From assembly GCF_004126535.1 (NCBI RefSeq), contig NZ_PPCV01000003.1, positions 338,187-402,186 of the forward strand: a DNA stretch of 64,000 nt, written 5' to 3'. Below the pieces are notes generated by a model. That model ran no database searches, was not told the origin of the DNA, and was given only the letters and a program-made list of their open reading frames with translations. The stretch is from Propioniciclava flava (lineage in GTDB: Bacteria > Actinomycetota > Actinomycetes > Propionibacteriales > Propionibacteriaceae). The position numbers and the translations under genes were made by a program. Shown here piece by piece: positions 44,060 through 53,043 of the stretch (positions are counted from its first letter, which is position 1; every line of letters begins with the position of its first letter).

Positions 44060-44569
44060 ATGTCAGAGTTGTACCTTCTCCACCCCGAACCGCGTGCCGC
44101 GATGGTGGTCGTACAGGTCCCCGAGGTGCCCACAGCCGTCGTTTCGGTCGTTGACTACCCGCTGGACGAGATGTCGACGCTGTTCGACCGGGGGTTCTCG
44201 GCGCTCTTCCCGGCCTTGGCCGCCGCAGGGATCACGCCGGTGGGCCCTGCCTTCTCCCTGCACCACCGGATGCCGACCGCGACCGGCGACTTCGAGATCG
44301 GCGTCCCCGTCGACCGGGTGTTGCCCGAGCCGATCGACGCTGACGGCGTCCGGATCGAGCCGTCAGTTCTGCCCGGCGGCGACGTCGCGACGGTCTCCCA
44401 TGTGGGCGCCTACGACGCGCTGGGGGAGGCGTGGGGCGGGCTGATGGCGTCCGTGATCGCCGATGGTCGCGAGCCCGCGTTCCCGTTCTGGGAGGTCTAC
44501 GTCACCGAACCATCCCCGGACGCCGACCCTGCCACGCTGCGCACCGACCTGTACACACGGCTGGCTTAA
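44060..44569 (+). CDS. GyrI-like / effector-binding domain protein
   Basis: The protein has 169 residues from the ATG at 44060 with GGAG upstream. It has the SOUL/GyrI-like two-repeat fold: VPEVPTAVVSVVDYPLDEMSTLFDRGF, then GPAFSLHHR, then DFEIGVPVDRVLPEP, LPGGDVATVSHVGAYDALGEAWGGLMASV and a final FWEVYVTEP strand. GyrI-like proteins bind small molecules, as in BmrR and Rob, where they are fused to DNA-binding domains. This one is stand-alone. The ligand is unknown. Confidence 0.85.
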   Translation: MSELYLLHPEPRAAMVVVQVPEVPTAVVSVVDYPLDEMSTLFDRGFSALFPALAAAGITPVGPAFSLHHRMPTATGDFEIGVPVDRVLPEPIDADGVRIEPSVLPGGDVATVSHVGAYDALGEAWGGLMASVIADGREPAFPFWEVYVTEPSPDADPATLRTDLYTRLA

Positions 44570-44623
44570 CGCAACCCGGCTGATCTGGTACACGCGACCG
44601 CGGTCGGCCGCCTCCGCCTGGGT

Positions 44624-44872
44624 TTAGGTGGCCGGATCGAGCCGTTGCATCTCCTCGACGATCCAGCGCGCCGTCTCGCGGGGGCAGGCGCCCGGATCGC
44701 TGAAACTCACCGCGAACACCCCGGTGATCTCGGTGAGTTGCGGAACGCCGCGCAGCGCGAGGATCTCGTCGGCCTCGGCGCTGTACTCGTCCCGGGGTGC
44801 GCCCGTGGCGATCAGCCCGACCGGGTCGGCCTTCGCCAGAATCTCGATGAGCACGTCCCGTGAAATCGCCAT
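44624..44872 (-). CDS. Small conserved protein, DUF1871-like
   Basis: This 82-residue acidic protein, MAISRDVLIEILAKADPVGL onward, contains a G-APRDEYSAEADEILAL segment. The helix-DPxG-x-DEY-E-I pattern is like DUF1871 proteins; the match is by eye only. There is no signal peptide or metal motif. It is a single gene convergent with the GyrI-like gene and downstream of the transglutaminase gene on the same strand. Confidence 0.6.
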   Translation of the reverse strand: MAISRDVLIEILAKADPVGLIATGAPRDEYSAEADEILALRGVPQLTEITGVFAVSFSDPGACPRETARWIVEEMQRLDPAT

Positions 44873-44934
44873 GCGCTCAGACTAGAAGACCGAACCGAAC
44901 CCCGCTCGCCACAACCCGGCTCACCGTCGGACGG

Positions 44935-45783
44935 CTAGCGCATCCGCGTGATGGAAACCTCGACATACATGTCCTCGGCGGGACCGCCGGTGAAGATGCC
45001 GCGCATCGGCGGGACATCGGAGTAGTCGCGGCCGCGTCCCACCACCACGTGATCGTTGCCGACCACGCCCGAGTTTGTCGGGTCGAGCGGCACCCAGCTT
45101 CCGGCCCAGTACTCGATCCACGCGTGCGACTGCCCGGTGGTGGGCTCATCGAGTTCTTGGCCGCTGTCGGCCACCAAGTAGCCCGACACGTACCGTGCGG
45201 GTACGCCCGCGACGCGGAGCGCCCCGATGGTGAGGTGGGAGAGGTCCTGGCAGACGCCCGCCCCCTTGCTCCACACCTCCTGCGCTGTCGTGGACACGCT
45301 CGTCACACCCGGAACATACGAGATGCGTTCGGCGATCAACTCCCGCGCAGACGCCACCAGCGCCTCTGGTGTGGCGGCCCGGGCGGACGCCTCCGTGATC
45401 GACGCGGCCAGATCCGGGTGAGGGGCCACCAGGGGGCGGCATTCCAGGAACTCGGCGAAGTCACTGAGCAACTGTGGTGACCGCAGGGTCTCCCAGGACG
45501 CCGACCGGTCAGTGTCGGTGGAGCGGTCGACGTCCACCGTGCTGGTCGACACCACCCGCAGATGGTCGTGCAGTTCGTGCACCTCAAAGCTGGTGACGGC
45601 CGTACCCCAATAGTCGGTGTAGGCGTGCGTCCAGGCGGTCGGGCTCACATCCAGCCGGGTGTGCAACACGACTTGGTTGCCGTCCGACAGGGGGGTCATG
45701 CGCACCTCGTTGAACGAGGACGTTGCACCCCCGTCGTAGCGATAGCCGGTCGAATGGACGACCCGCAGCGTCGTCGCCGTCAT
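44935..45783 (-). CDS. Transglutaminase-like cysteine protease family protein (minus-strand set)
   Basis: This is a 282-residue protein. The N-terminal bacterial transglutaminase-like domain (LRVVHSTGYRYDGGATSSFNEVRMTP) is followed by the catalytic domain with Cys in AGVCQDLSHLTIG, His in SHAWIEYW and Asp in PLDPTN. The signature RDYSDVPPMRGIFTG is typical of this group. Such proteins accompany circularly permuted ATP-grasp and alpha-E proteins and are thought to cut or form peptide/isopeptide bonds in an uncharacterised small-peptide pathway. The ATG at 45783 overlaps the alpha-E stop, so it is the last gene of the minus-strand three-gene set. Confidence 0.92.
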   Translation of the reverse strand: MTATTLRVVHSTGYRYDGGATSSFNEVRMTPLSDGNQVVLHTRLDVSPTAWTHAYTDYWGTAVTSFEVHELHDHLRVVSTSTVDVDRSTDTDRSASWETLRSPQLLSDFAEFLECRPLVAPHPDLAASITEASARAATPEALVASARELIAERISYVPGVTSVSTTAQEVWSKGAGVCQDLSHLTIGALRVAGVPARYVSGYLVADSGQELDEPTTGQSHAWIEYWAGSWVPLDPTNSGVVGNDHVVVGRGRDYSDVPPMRGIFTGGPAEDMYVEVSITRMR

Positions 45784-46709
45784 GCCGCACCCCCGCTCCA
45801 CACCGGGGCCAGCGACCCGACGAAGTACCGGTGCGCGATCGCCGCATCGACGTCGACACACACCTGCTGCAACTGCCTCAACCGATCAGGAAGGTCGGTG
45901 AGAACCTCCGACAGGCTTTGATACTCCAACTCGGCTCGGGCCCGCCCCAGCAGCCGCAACCCTTCGCTGGGGAAACCGCTGCGCCGTGATCCGGGCTCCA
46001 ACTCCGCCAGCGCCTCCTCGGCCCTGCTCAGCGAGTGGACCACCGAGCGGGGGAACAGCCGATCCAAGAGCAGGAACTCGGCGGCGTCGTGGCCGAGCGT
46101 CGCCGCACCGTGGGTGCGACGGTAGGCGTGGAGGGCGCCGCTGGCGCGCAACGCGTTGTTCCAGGCGCTCATGGAGCGCCGGTTGGCGGACACCCACAGC
46201 AACAGCCGGGCCATCATGTCGACTCGTTCGAGTTGGCGTCCCAGTTGAAGAAACTGCCAGCCCTCATCGTGGCTCATCGTCGTGTCCGCGATACCTGAGA
46301 TCAGGACGCACCGATCCCGGACGAACGCCAACGCCGCCAACGGACGCCGACGCCGCGACTCGTCGGTGCGGACGCTGTTCCAGGTGGTGTTGAGGCTCTC
46401 CCACATTTCCGGGGGGACGGTCTCGCGGGCCCGGCGCGCGGACTCGCGTCCGCCCCCGAGCGAGGCGAGGATCGAGCAGGCTGCCGTCGGATGGTTTTGG
46501 ATGGTGCGCAGCACCTCCTGGGAACTCACCGGCCCGGCGGGAGGTTCCATGCCCAACACGGCGAACAGGGTCACCGTCGAGAGACGGGTGTCGACCGACG
46601 GATCCTCCACGAGCAACTGGAGGTACACCTCCAAGAGACGGGACGTGTCTTCGGCGCGCTCCACATAGCGCCCGATCCAGTACAGCGACTCCGCGATGCG
46701 GCTCAGCAT
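45780..46709 (-). CDS. Alpha-E domain protein (minus-strand set)
   Basis: This 309-residue all-helical protein starts MLSRIAESLYWIGRYVERAEDTSRLLEV, the hallmark N-terminus of the alpha-E superfamily (DUF403). A later hallmark is RQLERVDMMARLL, with a central LNTTWNSVR segment. Alpha-E proteins occur only with circularly permuted ATP-grasp and transglutaminase genes. Their role is not proven; a scaffold or an enzyme in peptide ligation has been proposed. The start overlaps the ATP-grasp gene, and the stop overlaps the transglutaminase gene. Confidence 0.93.
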   Translation of the reverse strand: MLSRIAESLYWIGRYVERAEDTSRLLEVYLQLLVEDPSVDTRLSTVTLFAVLGMEPPAGPVSSQEVLRTIQNHPTAACSILASLGGGRESARRARETVPPEMWESLNTTWNSVRTDESRRRRPLAALAFVRDRCVLISGIADTTMSHDEGWQFLQLGRQLERVDMMARLLLWVSANRRSMSAWNNALRASGALHAYRRTHGAATLGHDAAEFLLLDRLFPRSVVHSLSRAEEALAELEPGSRRSGFPSEGLRLLGRARAELEYQSLSEVLTDLPDRLRQLQQVCVDVDAAIAHRYFVGSLAPVWSGGAA

Positions 46710-48286
46710 GTCGCGCCCCCCTCGGATGCCGTTTGCTGTTGTTGTTCCTGCTGGGAGCGCGGCGGCTGAATGCGGACGTCTTCGCGTCGCTGCATCGCCA
46801 TCGCGACCGGATGGACGCTCGCCTCCGGGATTTCCTCGTGCGGACGCTCGGAGGTGTCGGCCAGCACCCAGGTGTCCTTCGAGCCGCCGCCCTGGCTGGA
46901 GTTCACGATCAACTCGCCTTCGGGCAGGGCGACGCGGGTCAACCCGCCGGGCAGCACCCACACGCCGCTGCCATCGTTGACCGCGAACGGACGCAAATCC
47001 ACGTGCCGGGGAACCAGTCGGTCATTGATCATCGTCGGCACGGTGGACAGTTGCACGACGGGCTGCGCGATCCAGCCGCGCGGATCGGCCTCGATTCGGG
47101 CCCGCAGGGCGGCGATCTCCTCGGCGGAGGCAGCCGGGCCGATGACGATGCCCTTGCCGCCCGAACCGTCCACGGGTTTGACGACGAGTTCGTCTAGGCG
47201 GTCCATCACCTCTTCGCGGTGCGCGTCCTCTTCGAGGCGCCACGTGTCGACGCCCGCGATGATCGGTTCTTCGCCGAGGTAGTAGCGGATCAGGTCGGGC
47301 ACATAGGTGTAGACGAGTTTGTCGTCGGCCACACCGTTGCCGACAGCGTTCGCGATGGTGACGTTGCCGCGGCGGGCCGCGTTCATCAGCCCGGCGACGC
47401 CCAGGAGCGAATCGGAGCGGAACGTGGCCGGGTCGAGGAACTCGTCATCGACGCGGCGGTAGATGACGTGCACCGGACGCAACCCTTGGGTGGTGCGCAC
47501 CGACACGTAGCCGTTCTGGCAGACCAGGTCGCGGCCTTCGACGAGTTCGCAGCCCATCATCCGCGCCAGCAAGGCGTGCTCGAAGTAGGCCGAGTTGAAC
47601 ACGCCCGGCGTCAGGACGACGACGGTCGGGTCGGACACACCGCGGGGCGCGCAGGCGGTGAGGGCAGCGCGGAGCCGCAGCGGATACTCCTGCACCGAAC
47701 GGAGCTGGTGCAGCGCCGCGACCTCGGGTAGCGCCGCCGACAGGGCACGGCGGTTCGAGATGACATAGGAGACCCCTGAGGGCACCCGGACGTTGTCCTC
47801 CAGGACGCGGAAGTCGCCCTGCGGGTCACGGATCAGATCCACCCCGGCGACGTGGACGCGGACCCCGTTGGGCGGGTTGAACCCGTGCGCTGCCCGGTGG
47901 AAGTGGTGGGAGGTCGTCACGACCTTGCGGGGCATCACCCCGTCGGTGAACACGCGTCCCTCGCCGTACACGTCGTCGAGGAACTTCTCCAACGCCAGCA
48001 CGCGCTGCTTGACGCCCGCCTCGACGACCGCCCATTCGGCGGCCTGCACGATGCGCGGCACGATGTCGAGCGGGAACGGGGTTTCACGCCCGCCGAGGTC
48101 GAACGTGACGCCCTGATCGACGTAGGTGCGGCGCAGGAACTCGACACGTGTGTGCAGTTCGCCGGGGTCGAGCTGGCCGAGGGCTTCGAGAACACCCGCG
48201 GCGGCGGGGCGGAGTGTCCCGTCCGCGAAGAACACTTCGTCGAACGAGTCCGGACGGAGGGGGTAACCGTCGAACCAGGGGCTCAT
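46703..48286 (-). CDS. Circularly permuted type 2 ATP-grasp protein (DUF404/407)
   Basis: This 527-residue protein shows the permuted order: the metal-binding strand LEDNVRVPSGVSYVISNR comes early (about 160-180) and the ATP-binding lysine strand and Gly-rich loop, VVKPVDGSGGKGIVIGP, come later (about 365-385). That is the reverse of standard ATP-grasp enzymes. ATP-grasp folds make acyl-phosphates for amide ligation, so it is a probable amino-acid or peptide ligase. It is the first gene of the minus-strand set with alpha-E and transglutaminase. The last 30 residues are Gln-rich. Confidence 0.93.
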   Translation of the reverse strand: MSPWFDGYPLRPDSFDEVFFADGTLRPAAAGVLEALGQLDPGELHTRVEFLRRTYVDQGVTFDLGGRETPFPLDIVPRIVQAAEWAVVEAGVKQRVLALEKFLDDVYGEGRVFTDGVMPRKVVTTSHHFHRAAHGFNPPNGVRVHVAGVDLIRDPQGDFRVLEDNVRVPSGVSYVISNRRALSAALPEVAALHQLRSVQEYPLRLRAALTACAPRGVSDPTVVVLTPGVFNSAYFEHALLARMMGCELVEGRDLVCQNGYVSVRTTQGLRPVHVIYRRVDDEFLDPATFRSDSLLGVAGLMNAARRGNVTIANAVGNGVADDKLVYTYVPDLIRYYLGEEPIIAGVDTWRLEEDAHREEVMDRLDELVVKPVDGSGGKGIVIGPAASAEEIAALRARIEADPRGWIAQPVVQLSTVPTMINDRLVPRHVDLRPFAVNDGSGVWVLPGGLTRVALPEGELIVNSSQGGGSKDTWVLADTSERPHEEIPEASVHPVAMAMQRREDVRIQPPRSQQEQQQQTASEGGATC

Positions 48287-48368
48287 GGTGAAGAAAGCTA
48301 CTGGCGGGTCGTTTCCGCCGTGTTTCGATCCGGTTCCACCCGAGCGCGACCCTCTAGGCTCGGGGCCG

Positions 48369-50789
48369 ATGAACGCTACACCTGCTGTGCCGGGCCTGAC
48401 CCCTGCCGTCCTCGCTCAGCGCACTACTGCCGTCGCCGCGATGGTCGAGGGGGACGGCATCGTCGCCGGTGCCGACGCCGAGGGACGCCCGCAGCCGTTG
48501 CGCGTGGATCCTGGCCCCCTGGTCATCGACGCGCAGGAATGGGCGGGGCTGGAGCGGGCACTCGCCCAGCGGGCCACCCTCCTGGATGCGGTATTGGCAG
48601 ACCTGTACGGCCCGCGTGAACTCGTCAAACGGGGCCTGATCCCGCCCCAGATCATCGTGGGGCATCCGGGGTTCTTCGCGGCGGCGTCCGGGATCCCGAC
48701 CCGGGGTGCGCTCCTGACGACGGCCGCCGACCTCGGCAAGGACGCCGACGGGCAGTGGCGGGTGCTGGCCGACCGCACTCAGCGTCCGCTGGGGGCCGGG
48801 TATGCGATGGCGATCCGCCGGGTCATCGCCCGTGCGCTCGCGCCCGTGCACCGCGCCACACCGTTGCGACGCCTGCGCGGCTACTTCGACGCGTTGCGCT
48901 CGGGGCTGCTGGAGTTGGGGTCGTCCGCGTCGGAGGCGCCCCGTGTCGTCATGCTGCGGGCGGCCGACGAGGACGAGTCGGCCTTCGATGAGATGTTCGC
49001 CGCGACACTGCTCGGTTTTCCGGTGGTCGTCTCCGACGATGTGGCGTTGCGTGACGGGCGGCTATGGCTCACCACCACCGGACGCGACGAGCCCATCGAC
49101 ATCCTCGTGCGCCGCGTGGACGCGCGCAGCGCCGACCCGCTGGATCTGGTGGCCGGGTCGGGCGCCGGCATTCCGGGCCTGGTGGAGGCCACGCGACGCG
49201 GCAACGTCACGGTGGTGAACCCGGTCGGCTCGGGCGTCCTGGAAAACCCGGCCCTGGGAGCGTTCCTGCCCGCCATCGCGCGCGCCCTCCTGGACGAGGA
49301 TCTGTTGCTGCCCTCGGCTCGCACCTGGTGGTGCGGTGAGGAGACCGGACGCCGTCACGCCGCCGCGCACCTCGACGACATCGTCGTCGCGCCGCTGGCC
49401 TCGTTGCCGGGACAGGGACGCGTGTTCACCGCCGACCTGACCCGCGACGAGCGCGCCGCCTTGTGGGAGCGGGTGGAGTCCGAGCCGTGGGCATGGAGCG
49501 CACAAGAGGTTCTGCCGCCTTGGCAGGTTGATCTGGTGGGCGCCGCGCCGGGAAGTAACCGAGCGGGTTTGCTGCGGACGTTCACCCTGGCCGGGGCGTC
49601 CGGATCCACCGTCATGCCCGGCGGGCTGGCGCGCTTCGCCGCACAAGAGGGAGCGCGCCGCGTCCCCGCGCTGGCTGAGGCCATCGCCAAGGACGTCTGG
49701 GTGCTCGACGAGGACGCCGAGCGCCCCGACGTGCCGCAAGGCCACCGCGACCGCGACCGCATCGAGGTCCCTGCCGCGACGGTCGGCCCCGTCCCGTTGC
49801 CGCCCCGCGCAGCCGAGGATCTGTACTGGTTCGGGCGCTACGTCGAGCGAGCCGAATCGACGGCGCGACTCTTGCTGGTGGCTGACGACCTCGTCGAAGA
49901 CCACCTCACCCGTCCCGGCACCATCGGTCACGCCGCCATGACCACCATGCTGGGCGCCATCGACGCCGTCACCTCCGTCCAGCGGTATCGCGGACGCGCC
50001 ACCGCAGCGGATACGGCAGCGTTCCCCAGCGGCGAGGATCCCGTCGGGCACCTGCGCCGCCTCGTCTTCGAGGCGGGACGCCGCGGCAGCGTCCGCTTCT
50101 CGGCGGCACGCGCCAACCAGGCGGCCTCCCGCGTCCGGGAGTTGCTGTCGCTGGACGCCTGGCTGGTGCTCAGCCGGCTGCAACGCACACTCATCCCCAC
50201 CCAGCCGAACGAGGAGGATCTGCAAGGCGTCCTGGCGGCGGTCATCGAAGCGTGCCTGGCGTTGTCCGGCATGAGCGCCGAGGGCCTCGTCCGCGACGCA
50301 AGTTGGGCGTTCCACGATGCCGGACGCCGCGTCGAGCGCGCCCAAGAGACGGTGCGGGTGCTGCGCCGGACGCTGCCCGCCGCGTCCACCCCGGGTGCTG
50401 CGCTGGTGCGGGAGGCGACCCTGCGCGCCCGCGAGAGCCTGCTGTCGTATCGCCGACGCCGCGCAGAGGGCGGCCGTGGGCGTTCCCCGCTCGCCGTGGC
50501 GCTGGAGTTGCTGCTGCTGGACGAGACGAACCCGCGCTCGGTGGCCTACCAACTCGACCGGCTGCAGGACGATCTGCGGCACGCGCCCTCCCCTGATCCG
50601 GCGGCAGTGCTGCGCGTCCCGACGTTGGCGCTTGCGGGGGCCGACGCCGTCGCCTTGGCCCTCGACCCGGAGGCCCTCGACGTGTTCCTCGCCGACCTGG
50701 AGGCGCAACTGCGGGCAGTGTCGGGCAGCGTGGAGGCGGCGTGCTTCCCGCATCGCGCCCCCGCGCACAGTTTCGAGGAGCGCCGGTGA
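48369..50789 (+). CDS. Fused circularly permuted ATP-grasp / alpha-E protein (plus-strand set)
   Basis: The protein has 806 residues from the ATG at 48369. Residues about 1-480 align in layout with the ATP-grasp protein encoded divergently, and residues about 490-800 are an alpha-E domain (RAAEDLYWFGRYVERAESTARLL). The ATP-grasp half departs from the catalytic pattern: LEDN is LADR here, and VVKPVDGSGGKG is VVAPLASLPGQG, so the ATP lysine and Gly-rich loop are missing. The long fused subfamily may share these changes, so this may mark a different activity and not decay. It is divergent from the separate-gene set 83 bases away. Confidence 0.9.
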   Translation: MNATPAVPGLTPAVLAQRTTAVAAMVEGDGIVAGADAEGRPQPLRVDPGPLVIDAQEWAGLERALAQRATLLDAVLADLYGPRELVKRGLIPPQIIVGHPGFFAAASGIPTRGALLTTAADLGKDADGQWRVLADRTQRPLGAGYAMAIRRVIARALAPVHRATPLRRLRGYFDALRSGLLELGSSASEAPRVVMLRAADEDESAFDEMFAATLLGFPVVVSDDVALRDGRLWLTTTGRDEPIDILVRRVDARSADPLDLVAGSGAGIPGLVEATRRGNVTVVNPVGSGVLENPALGAFLPAIARALLDEDLLLPSARTWWCGEETGRRHAAAHLDDIVVAPLASLPGQGRVFTADLTRDERAALWERVESEPWAWSAQEVLPPWQVDLVGAAPGSNRAGLLRTFTLAGASGSTVMPGGLARFAAQEGARRVPALAEAIAKDVWVLDEDAERPDVPQGHRDRDRIEVPAATVGPVPLPPRAAEDLYWFGRYVERAESTARLLLVADDLVEDHLTRPGTIGHAAMTTMLGAIDAVTSVQRYRGRATAADTAAFPSGEDPVGHLRRLVFEAGRRGSVRFSAARANQAASRVRELLSLDAWLVLSRLQRTLIPTQPNEEDLQGVLAAVIEACLALSGMSAEGLVRDASWAFHDAGRRVERAQETVRVLRRTLPAASTPGAALVREATLRARESLLSYRRRRAEGGRGRSPLAVALELLLLDETNPRSVAYQLDRLQDDLRHAPSPDPAAVLRVPTLALAGADAVALALDPEALDVFLADLEAQLRAVSGSVEAACFPHRAPAHSFEERR

Positions 50790-51694
50790 AACCCCTTGAT
50801 CCGCAGCACTTCGAGCCTCGCTTCTACGAGGTAGAGCACATCACCACCTACGACTACAGCGCCGACGTGCGGGCCAGCTACGGGCGGGCGTGCCTGCGTC
50901 CGCGCGACACCGCCACCCAGCGGATCTGCGAACACACGATCCGCGTCACGCCCGAGCCGGGACTGCTCAGCGAACACACCGACCTGTTCGGCAACGCGAG
51001 CCACTACCTGGAGATCCAGCAGCCTCACCGACGCCTGGAGGTCGCCAAAACGAGCCTGGTGCACGTGACGGCTATCGCTCCGGACTTGTCTGCCCTGAAT
51101 CGTTGGACGGTCGCCGAGGCGGCCGCCGTGCCGCCCCCCGGCGATCCCACCTTGGGGGCGGCGTACCTGCTGCCCTCACCGCTGATCCGCCCCACGGCCC
51201 CCGTTCACGCTCGCGCCCTCGATGCGCTTGCCCCGGATGCTCCCTTGGGGGAGGCGCTGGATCGCCTCATCACCGGCATCTACACCGACTTCACCTACTC
51301 CAGCGGTGTCACAAGTGTGACGACGTCCCTGGCTGAGTTGTTGGAGTTGAAAGCGGGCGTGTGCCAGGACTTCGCCCACTTGGCGATCGGTTGCCTGCGG
51401 GCCGTCGGATTGCCCGCCCGCTACGTCAGCGGCTACCTGGAAACGCAGCCGCCGCCAGGTCGTCCGAAGCTGCGCGGCGCGGACGCGACGCACGCGTGGG
51501 CGTCCGTGGGGTTGCCGGACGGCACCTGGCTGGATCTGGACCCCACCAACGATTGTGTGGCTGATGGACGCTACGTGACGACGGCGTGGGGTCGGGACTA
51601 TCGTGACGTCACCCCGCTGAAGGGGGTCATCTTCACTGATGGGACGACGAGTTCGCTGAACGTGAGCGTCGACGTCCATCGCGTCGAGGAATGA
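50786..51694 (+). CDS. Transglutaminase-like protein (plus-strand set, copy 1)
   Basis: This is a 302-residue protein; the GTG start overlaps the upstream stop (GTGA) and has GAGGAG in front. The N-terminal domain (YEVEHITTYDYSADVRASYGRACLRPRD) precedes the catalytic core with Cys in AGVCQDFAHLAIG, His in THAWASVGL and Asp in DLDPTND. The RDYRDVTPLKGVIFT signature parallels the divergent paralogue at 44935. It is part of the same ATP-grasp/alpha-E system. Confidence 0.92.
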   Translation: MKPLDPQHFEPRFYEVEHITTYDYSADVRASYGRACLRPRDTATQRICEHTIRVTPEPGLLSEHTDLFGNASHYLEIQQPHRRLEVAKTSLVHVTAIAPDLSALNRWTVAEAAAVPPPGDPTLGAAYLLPSPLIRPTAPVHARALDALAPDAPLGEALDRLITGIYTDFTYSSGVTSVTTSLAELLELKAGVCQDFAHLAIGCLRAVGLPARYVSGYLETQPPPGRPKLRGADATHAWASVGLPDGTWLDLDPTNDCVADGRYVTTAWGRDYRDVTPLKGVIFTDGTTSSLNVSVDVHRVEE

Positions 51695-51733
51695 CCCCAC
51701 CCCCGTACGCTCGTCCCCGTTCAGAGAGACCCC

Positions 51734-52558
51734 ATGCCCCAGCCTGTCACTCACGTTTCTTCCCATCTGGAGGCCGAGGTCACCGCGGTGGCCGAGATCG
51801 TCTTGAGCGTTGCGGTCGCCTACGGCGTCGAGGAGGAAACCCTCACCGTCAGCGTGGACGGTAGCCCGGTCGCCGTCGAGGAGGTCCTCGCCCCGCATGG
51901 GACGCGGCTGCACGTCCTGCGGGACGTTCCGGTGGGTGCGCTCGTGGTCGACTACCGGGCCTCCGTCCCTGCGGGGCACGGTCCTGCGCCGATCCCGTCC
52001 GCGCAGGACGCCGCAGAGCCGCTGGAGCGCATCACCTATCTGCGCCCCAGCCGTTACGCCGAGTCGGACGCGCTCAGTTCCGTCGCGGTGGCCGAGTTCG
52101 ACGGGCTTGCCGGGAAGGCGCTGCTGGACGCGGTGAGTTCCTGGGTGGGCCAGCACCTGACGTATGTGAGCGGTTCCAGCGGGCCGACCGACGGCGCGGT
52201 GAAGATCTACGTGGAGCGCGAAGGTGTGTGTCGCGACTACGCCCATCTCGTGATCGCCCTCCTGCGTGCCCGCGGCGTCCCGGCACGCCTGGTGTCGGTG
52301 TATGCGCCCGGCTTGGAGCCGATGGACTTCCACGCCGTCGTCGAGGCCCGGTTGGAGGATGGCTGGTACCTGGTGGACGCCACCAACCTGGCCCCCCGTC
52401 AGGCGATGGTGCGGATCGCGACGGGCCGCGACGCCGCCGACACCGCGTTCATGACGGTCAACACGGGCCGGATGGACTTCACCGGCATGCGGGTGACGGC
52501 CATCCGGGAACCTAACCTGCCCGTCGATGACGTCACGAAGCTGGTTCGACTGCGGTGA
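51734..52558 (+). CDS. Transglutaminase-like protein (plus-strand set, copy 2)
   Basis: This 274-residue protein is more divergent, with its own N-terminal beta domain (EAEVTAVAEIVLSVAVAYG). The catalytic residues are Cys in EGVCRDYAHLVIALL, His in MDFHAVVEA and Asp in LVDATN, so all three are kept. The C-terminus reads MTVNTGRMDFTGMRVTA. It lies 39 bases after copy 1 and overlaps the next gene by GTGA. Two transglutaminases in one set may act on different partners. Confidence 0.9.
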   Translation: MPQPVTHVSSHLEAEVTAVAEIVLSVAVAYGVEEETLTVSVDGSPVAVEEVLAPHGTRLHVLRDVPVGALVVDYRASVPAGHGPAPIPSAQDAAEPLERITYLRPSRYAESDALSSVAVAEFDGLAGKALLDAVSSWVGQHLTYVSGSSGPTDGAVKIYVEREGVCRDYAHLVIALLRARGVPARLVSVYAPGLEPMDFHAVVEARLEDGWYLVDATNLAPRQAMVRIATGRDAADTAFMTVNTGRMDFTGMRVTAIREPNLPVDDVTKLVRLR

Positions 52559-53022
52559 GGGCAGAAAAGTCTGGCGGTGGTGAACGGCTGCGGATCAGGG
52601 CGTGCCGGGGCCCGGAGGAGTATCCGAGCCTGGTGGCGAGCTGGCGCAGCGCCGTGGACGCCACGCACGGCTTCCTCGCGGCCGAGGATCGTGCCGAGAT
52701 CGAGGCGCACCTGATACCGGAGTACTTTCCCCACGTTGACCTGGTGATTGCTGAGCGTGGAGGGTCGCCCGTCGGGTTCGTGGGGGTGGCGGCGTCCAAG
52801 ATGGAGATGCTGTTCGTCGACGCGCTGGCACGCGGCAGCGGAGTGGGGAGCGCTCTCGTGGCGCACGTCGTGGAGGTGTCGGGTGTGGACGCCGTCGACG
52901 TCAACGAGCACAACGACGAGGCGACGACCTTCTACCGCCGCCGAGGATTCGTCATCACCGGACGCAGCCCTCATGACGACCAGGGCCGTCCCTACCCGAT
53001 ACTTCACCTCTCACGGGAATGA
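52555..53022 (+). CDS. GNAT family N-acetyltransferase
   Basis: This is a 155-residue GNAT protein. The acetyl-CoA loop lies in FVDALARGSGVGSALVAHV, preceded by the strand VGFVGVAASKMEMLFV and followed by DVNEHNDEATTFYRRRGF. The overall layout is like YjaB/PhnO-type acetyltransferases. The GTG start overlaps the stop of the upstream transglutaminase gene (GTGA), so it is the last gene of the plus-strand operon. The substrate could be an intermediate of the peptide pathway, but that is inferred only from linkage. Confidence 0.88.
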   Translation: MRAEKSGGGERLRIRACRGPEEYPSLVASWRSAVDATHGFLAAEDRAEIEAHLIPEYFPHVDLVIAERGGSPVGFVGVAASKMEMLFVDALARGSGVGSALVAHVVEVSGVDAVDVNEHNDEATTFYRRRGFVITGRSPHDDQGRPYPILHLSRE

Positions 53023-53043
53023 ATGACTCCCAGTCCGCGTGCG

